Source of the DNA: Emiliania huxleyi CCMP1516 | Taxonomy: Eukaryota; Haptophyta; Isochrysidales; Noelaerhabdaceae | NCBI RefSeq assembly: GCF_000372725.1 | Contig: NW_005201269.1 | Coordinates: 303,525-367,524, forward strand | Direction of reading: 5' to 3' | DNA length: 64,000 nt | Shown here: piece by piece, positions 60,772-64,000 of the stretch | How positions within the stretch are numbered: the stretch's first letter is position 1 | Layout of the letters: each line of letters starts with the position of its first letter | The notes under the pieces: generated by a model | The model's database searches: none | Seen by the model: only the letters and a program-made list of their open reading frames with translations | What the model was told of the DNA's origin: nothing | Made by a program: the position numbers and the translations under genes

Positions 60772-61602
60772 TCAACAGCACGCGCAAGACGCCCGGATGG
60801 CGCGCAAGAGGTCCGGCACTCCGGTGTACCTGTCGACCGCCCCGCCCCAGCTGACATTGTGCCCGTCGTCGACGCAGGCCTGCACCACGAGCGCGTACCG
60901 CACCGCGCCGCCCTCGCCGCGCCCGCCCTCGAGCTCCGCCTCCACCGTCGCCGCAGGGTCGAGCCCGAGCAGCAGCCGCGAGAGCTCCTCGAGCTTGCCG
61001 CGCGCGAGGCGCTCGTCCTCGGCGGCGGCGGCGGCGCGCCGCGCGCGGAGCTGCTCGAGCGCCTCGCCTCGCCGCTCGAGCAGGCCGGCCCACGCCTCGT
61101 AGTCCCGCGCCGGCCACCCCGCGGCAGCGGGCAGAGGCGTGCCGTCGCCGAGCGCTCCGCCGGGCTGCGGGCAGGGAGGCGCAGCGTCGGCGCGGTCGAG
61201 CTCGAGCTCGATTGCGCCCGACTCGGCCTCGTACGCGCACCGCGCCAGCTGCTCGACGTGGCCACGAGGCAGCAGCACCCGGACCGGGCAGGCGCGCCGC
61301 AAGTCGAGAGCGAGCACCGCCCGGCGGGCTGCCCGCGCGTCCTCGGCCCAGAGCAGGACGATGCGTGGGCTGCTGCCGCCGTCGGCCGCGTCGTCGCTGC
61401 GGCAGGGAGAGCGCCACGCGACCCAGCGCGGCTCTGAAGCACAGCGAGAGCTCTCGGAGAGCTGCATCGCGGCGTGCTCGGCGAGCCACTCGCCCTGCAG
61501 CAGCCCGCGCTCGGCTAGGAGGCTGCTCAGGCGGTCCAGCTTGCGCTCGTGGAGGAAGCGGCGCAGCCGAGGCGAGGAGGTGGCTACGTGCACCTTCGAC
61601 AT
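60772..61602 (-). CDS. Unidentified 276-residue protein
   Basis: A clean single frame with even composition: MSKVHVATSSPRLRRFLHER, LSSLLAERGLLQGEWLAEHA, SPRIVLLWAEDARAARRAVL, VRVLLPRGHVEQLARCAYEA, a helical part (LLERRGEALEQLRARRAAAA, LARGKLEELSRLLLGLDP) and an end with YALVVQACVDDGHNVSWGGA. It looks like a soluble alpha/beta protein with a coiled coil. The ATG at 61602 starts a natural N-terminus. No family recognised. Confidence 0.55.
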   Translation of the reverse strand: MSKVHVATSSPRLRRFLHERKLDRLSSLLAERGLLQGEWLAEHAAMQLSESSRCASEPRWVAWRSPCRSDDAADGGSSPRIVLLWAEDARAARRAVLALDLRRACPVRVLLPRGHVEQLARCAYEAESGAIELELDRADAAPPCPQPGGALGDGTPLPAAAGWPARDYEAWAGLLERRGEALEQLRARRAAAAAEDERLARGKLEELSRLLLGLDPAATVEAELEGGRGEGGAVRYALVVQACVDDGHNVSWGGAVDRYTGVPDLLRAIRASCACC

Positions 61603-61708
61603 GGCGCCAAGAGCGATAGCGTGGCGAGACCGCCTAAGGGCTGCTACGAGGGCGTCCGTTCACGTCCGTTCACAGCCTTGTTTTGAGAAGAAAATACTTC
61701 GAAGGAGC

Positions 61709-61885
61709 TGGATCGAGGTGCACGCTGCAGGAGCAGTGTCGTCCCCCCTCTCCCCGACGGCGGTGGCGGTGTGACCGATCGAGCTACAAGAGGAACTTGT
61801 TCAGCAGGATCCGGAGTGGCCAGATGCACTACCTCACTGGGCCTGAGACCATCCACGACGCATCCATTATCGTCTCGGATTTGAG
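61709..61885 (+). repeat. Dispersed repeat, second copy of 36548-36722
   Basis: Same orientation and landmarks as 36548-36722. It overlaps the 3' end of the minus-strand gene that follows. Confidence 0.85.
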
Positions 61886-64000
61886 AGAGAGAGAGAGAGA
61901 TTTTTGAAGACCAACAAGAAATCACGACTATCACAGACACAGTGATTTGGGCTCGGCAGCTTGTTAGCCCTCAGCCGAAGCTGGGGCCGGTCCCGGGTGG
62001 GGAAGGTCTCTCCGCATATGCAGGCGTAATCCAGCTCACCAGGAAGCCTCCGAACCCCGGCCCACCCATCGGCTACGGGGCCTTCCAGCCCCGCCACCGC
62101 GTCCGTATAGTGATCCCCGAGGACGGTTCCGGCCCTTCCGAGCGTACACTGGCCACCGTTGACGCACGGGCAGACGGTCGGCGCCCTCGGGCAGTCTATC
62201 TCGAGGCTGGTCGCCCCCTCCCCCTCCCCGAGTGTCTGTAGGTGTCTCGCCACCGCAAACGCCGCCGCCGATAGGAGGGTAGAGACAGCGTCTTCCGTCC
62301 GCGGCGCCGGGGCCTCCGTCGTTCTCCTCGTCACCCTCTCCCGGCCCATCGCTGCTCCGGCGCCGCGAGCCTGCTCGTGGGGTCGCTCTCGCGCCACGGA
62401 CATGGTCGCCTCGAGTATCTCATCGACCGACGTCCCCGCCCATTTCCGCAACCGCGCCCCAACCGCCCGTCGCTTACGGGGTTGCATCGTCGCGAGCTGT
62501 CGAGCCACCCGAATGGTCTTCCGCACTACAAACTCGAGGGGGTCCCGCCATTCTTCCGGGGGCATCGAGATGTCGACCTCTCTCCCATCGACACACACCT
62601 CCCTCGCTCCGGGCCCCCCCTTCGCCGGGATAGCCATCACACCGTTCTCAAGGTCCAGGCAGGTGGTCCAGCCGCTGGCGCTTCGGGTGACAAGCCGGTC
62701 AACCCTCCCCGGGCGGCCTGGTTGCAGGTCCTGCTCTCCGCGGCATGTCACGCCACAGAAGCCCGCCCCCCATCCCGGCTCGTTGTGCGGGGTGTCTCGA
62801 CCCACGTATTGGATGTGGGCCCTGGTCAGGCCCGAGCCCGGGCGTGGGGTCGCCCACACCAGTACCCAGTCCGCCTTGAAGCCGCCCTTATCGTCGAGGA
62901 AATAGACCCAGACCGGTCCGCCTATCTTTTCGGGTGCCGCCACGTTCAGCTCGTCGAGGTCCGTGGCCCGCATCGACGCCAAGTCCTTGGTTCTCGATTC
63001 CGGCGAGCCTCTCCGGTCCGTCGAGGTCGTCGGCCTGTGGTGCCTCCTCCCGCGCATATGCCATCAGTTTGTCGAGCGTCGCGTGTCGGTCGTGCTCAGC
63101 CGCGAAGTTGCGCACGATTCGCCATCCCACCCCGTCTTCCACCCAGCAGGTAGGATCTGTTGCACCCCTCGGAGACGCCGTGTCCATGGTAATCGGGAGG
63201 GCCTCTGCGGGCTGCGGGGGGCTCGGTGGCGGCGAGGCGGCCTCTGCCGGCGGGCCTCCCCGCGCCGGCGAGTCGGCCATAAAGACGGCGCCTGTCGGAG
63301 AGCCCACCAGCACCGGCAGGCCGACATTCTCGTACTTGTTGGAGCCTGGTTGCTCAGCGTCCGCCGGGATGACAGCTGCGCCCCCCGTTCCTCTCCAGCG
63401 CAGGCGCGCCAGCCGCTCCGTACCTGCCTTGATGAGCCAGCTCAGCAGGGTCAGCAGCAGTACCGCCGCCCCCACCCATCCCCATGCAGCCGAAGAGGGC
63501 GGGCGCGGTTCCTCTCCGTTGGTACCTTCGGCCGACACTCCTCGTACCAGGCCTAGCCAGCATGCGGCTCTGCCCGCCGCCAGGCCGTGCGATGTCCCGC
63601 CTGTGGCTGCCCACAGCATGGGCGCCCAGCCCCACCACGGTACTGCTTCTGTCCACCGTGAGGTCCACAGGAAGGGCGACAGTGGGTGGAGCTGAGATGG
63701 TAGCGCTGGCGGGGGCGGTTGCGGAAATGGCAGCGGAGACGAGGGCGGCGACGGCAGCAGCGGCGGTGGAGAGGGAGGCGGAAACAAGGGTGGAGGGCTC
63801 GGTATCGGGGTCGATGGCGATGGCGGCGACGGTGGCGGTGGGGGAGGAGGCGGGGGCAAGGGTGGGGGGGTTGGCAACAGTGGCGAAGGAGGAGGCGGGG
63901 ATGGCGGTGGCGGTGAGGGCGGCGGTGGCGAGGGTGGCGTCTGTAGGGCCGGCGGCGGCGAGGGAGGGGGCGGAGATGGCAGCGGCGGTGGGTGCGGTGG
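61867..64000 (-). CDS. Pro-rich single-pass membrane protein, 5' partial
   Basis: Open to the window edge on the minus strand. It begins with a long Pro/Ser-Pro tract (64000 to about 63690), then WWGWAPMLWAATGGTSHGL, a membrane segment (WGWVGAAVLLLTLLSWLIKA, about 63430-63490) and a conserved-looking stretch (GVGWRIVRNFAAEHDRHATL). The frame then changes near 63000 to RATDLDELNVAAPEKIGGPV, VWVYFLDDKGGFKADWVLVW, RKTIRVARQLATMQPRKRRA and, near the end, CPCVNGGQCTLG ... YACICGETF, an EGF-like Cys pattern. The frame change is an unfixed intron or a frameshift. The last 25 residues are encoded by repeat sequence also present at 56.6 kb. It could be a host surface protein or a mobile-element gene. 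Confidence 0.5.

Overview
This is a nuclear genome window from a eukaryotic microalga, most likely a haptophyte of the Emiliania/Gephyrocapsa type. That is an inference from five things seen in the sequence: very GC-rich genes, compact spacing, short introns (about 50-220 bp) many of which start with GC instead of GT, secreted proteins with long Pro/Ser-Pro tracts, and a dense load of dispersed repeats and tandem arrays. Two runs of N (20416-20687, 51693-52389) are assembly gaps, each beside a low-complexity tract. There is no bacterial operon structure.

Layout. 1-2.9 kb: 3' part of a ciliary-type WW-Tubby protein, then TAF9 on the minus strand. 3.0-4.7 kb: a tyrosine-recombinase remnant and an inverted-repeat element built of GTAGAG units. 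5.1-11.6 kb: a fusion of a papain-like domain with an MMACHC (cobalamin-processing) domain, then MLH3 (mismatch repair/recombination). 11.6-14.4 kb: repeats and one orphan exon. 14.4-15.4 kb: an ELL-like transcription elongation factor. 15.5-17.2 kb: a transposon with 34-bp terminal inverted repeats carrying a decayed cysteine-cluster gene. 17.5-22.9 kb: a RanBP2-type zinc-finger protein, and on the minus strand an ADD zinc finger joined to TFIIIC-like WD40 repeats. 23.4-24.6 kb: repeats. 24.8-26.9 kb: an exostosin-family (GT47) glycosyltransferase. 27.1-28.0 kb: an RCC1 fragment between direct repeats. 28.1-34.9 kb: exosome subunit MTR3/EXOSC6, a kinesin, a small unidentified gene, and a cyclooxygenase-like haem peroxidase. 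35.9-37.3 kb: a long inverted-repeat element. 38.1-44.3 kb: a thiol dioxygenase (ADO), an unidentified gene and a large secreted Cys/Pro-rich protein. 45.2-47.1 kb: the 5' end of a P-type ATPase cut off by a dispersed element, and a MITE. 47.4-54.3 kb: eIF3m, an ASCH-domain protein and a DUF3110 protein. 54.3-57.5 kb: repeat-rich DNA with strong hairpins. 57.7-64.0 kb: a DGAT2-type acyltransferase, a GNAT acetyltransferase, an orphan gene and a Pro-rich membrane protein running off the end.

The genes do not form one pathway. They are a normal eukaryotic mix: transcription (TAF9, ELL, TFIIIC-like), RNA decay (MTR3), translation (eIF3m), DNA repair (MLH3), cytoskeleton (kinesin, Tubby), lipid/oxylipin metabolism (DGAT2, COX-like) and cobalamin/thiol metabolism (MMACHC, ADO). 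Exon joins were chosen by hand from reading frame, splice-site dinucleotides and family similarity. The most interesting signals are several introns bounded by tandem duplications of exon sequence with GC donors (possible intron births), several unusual domain fusions, and a dispersed repeat that may supply the membrane anchor of the glycosyltransferase.
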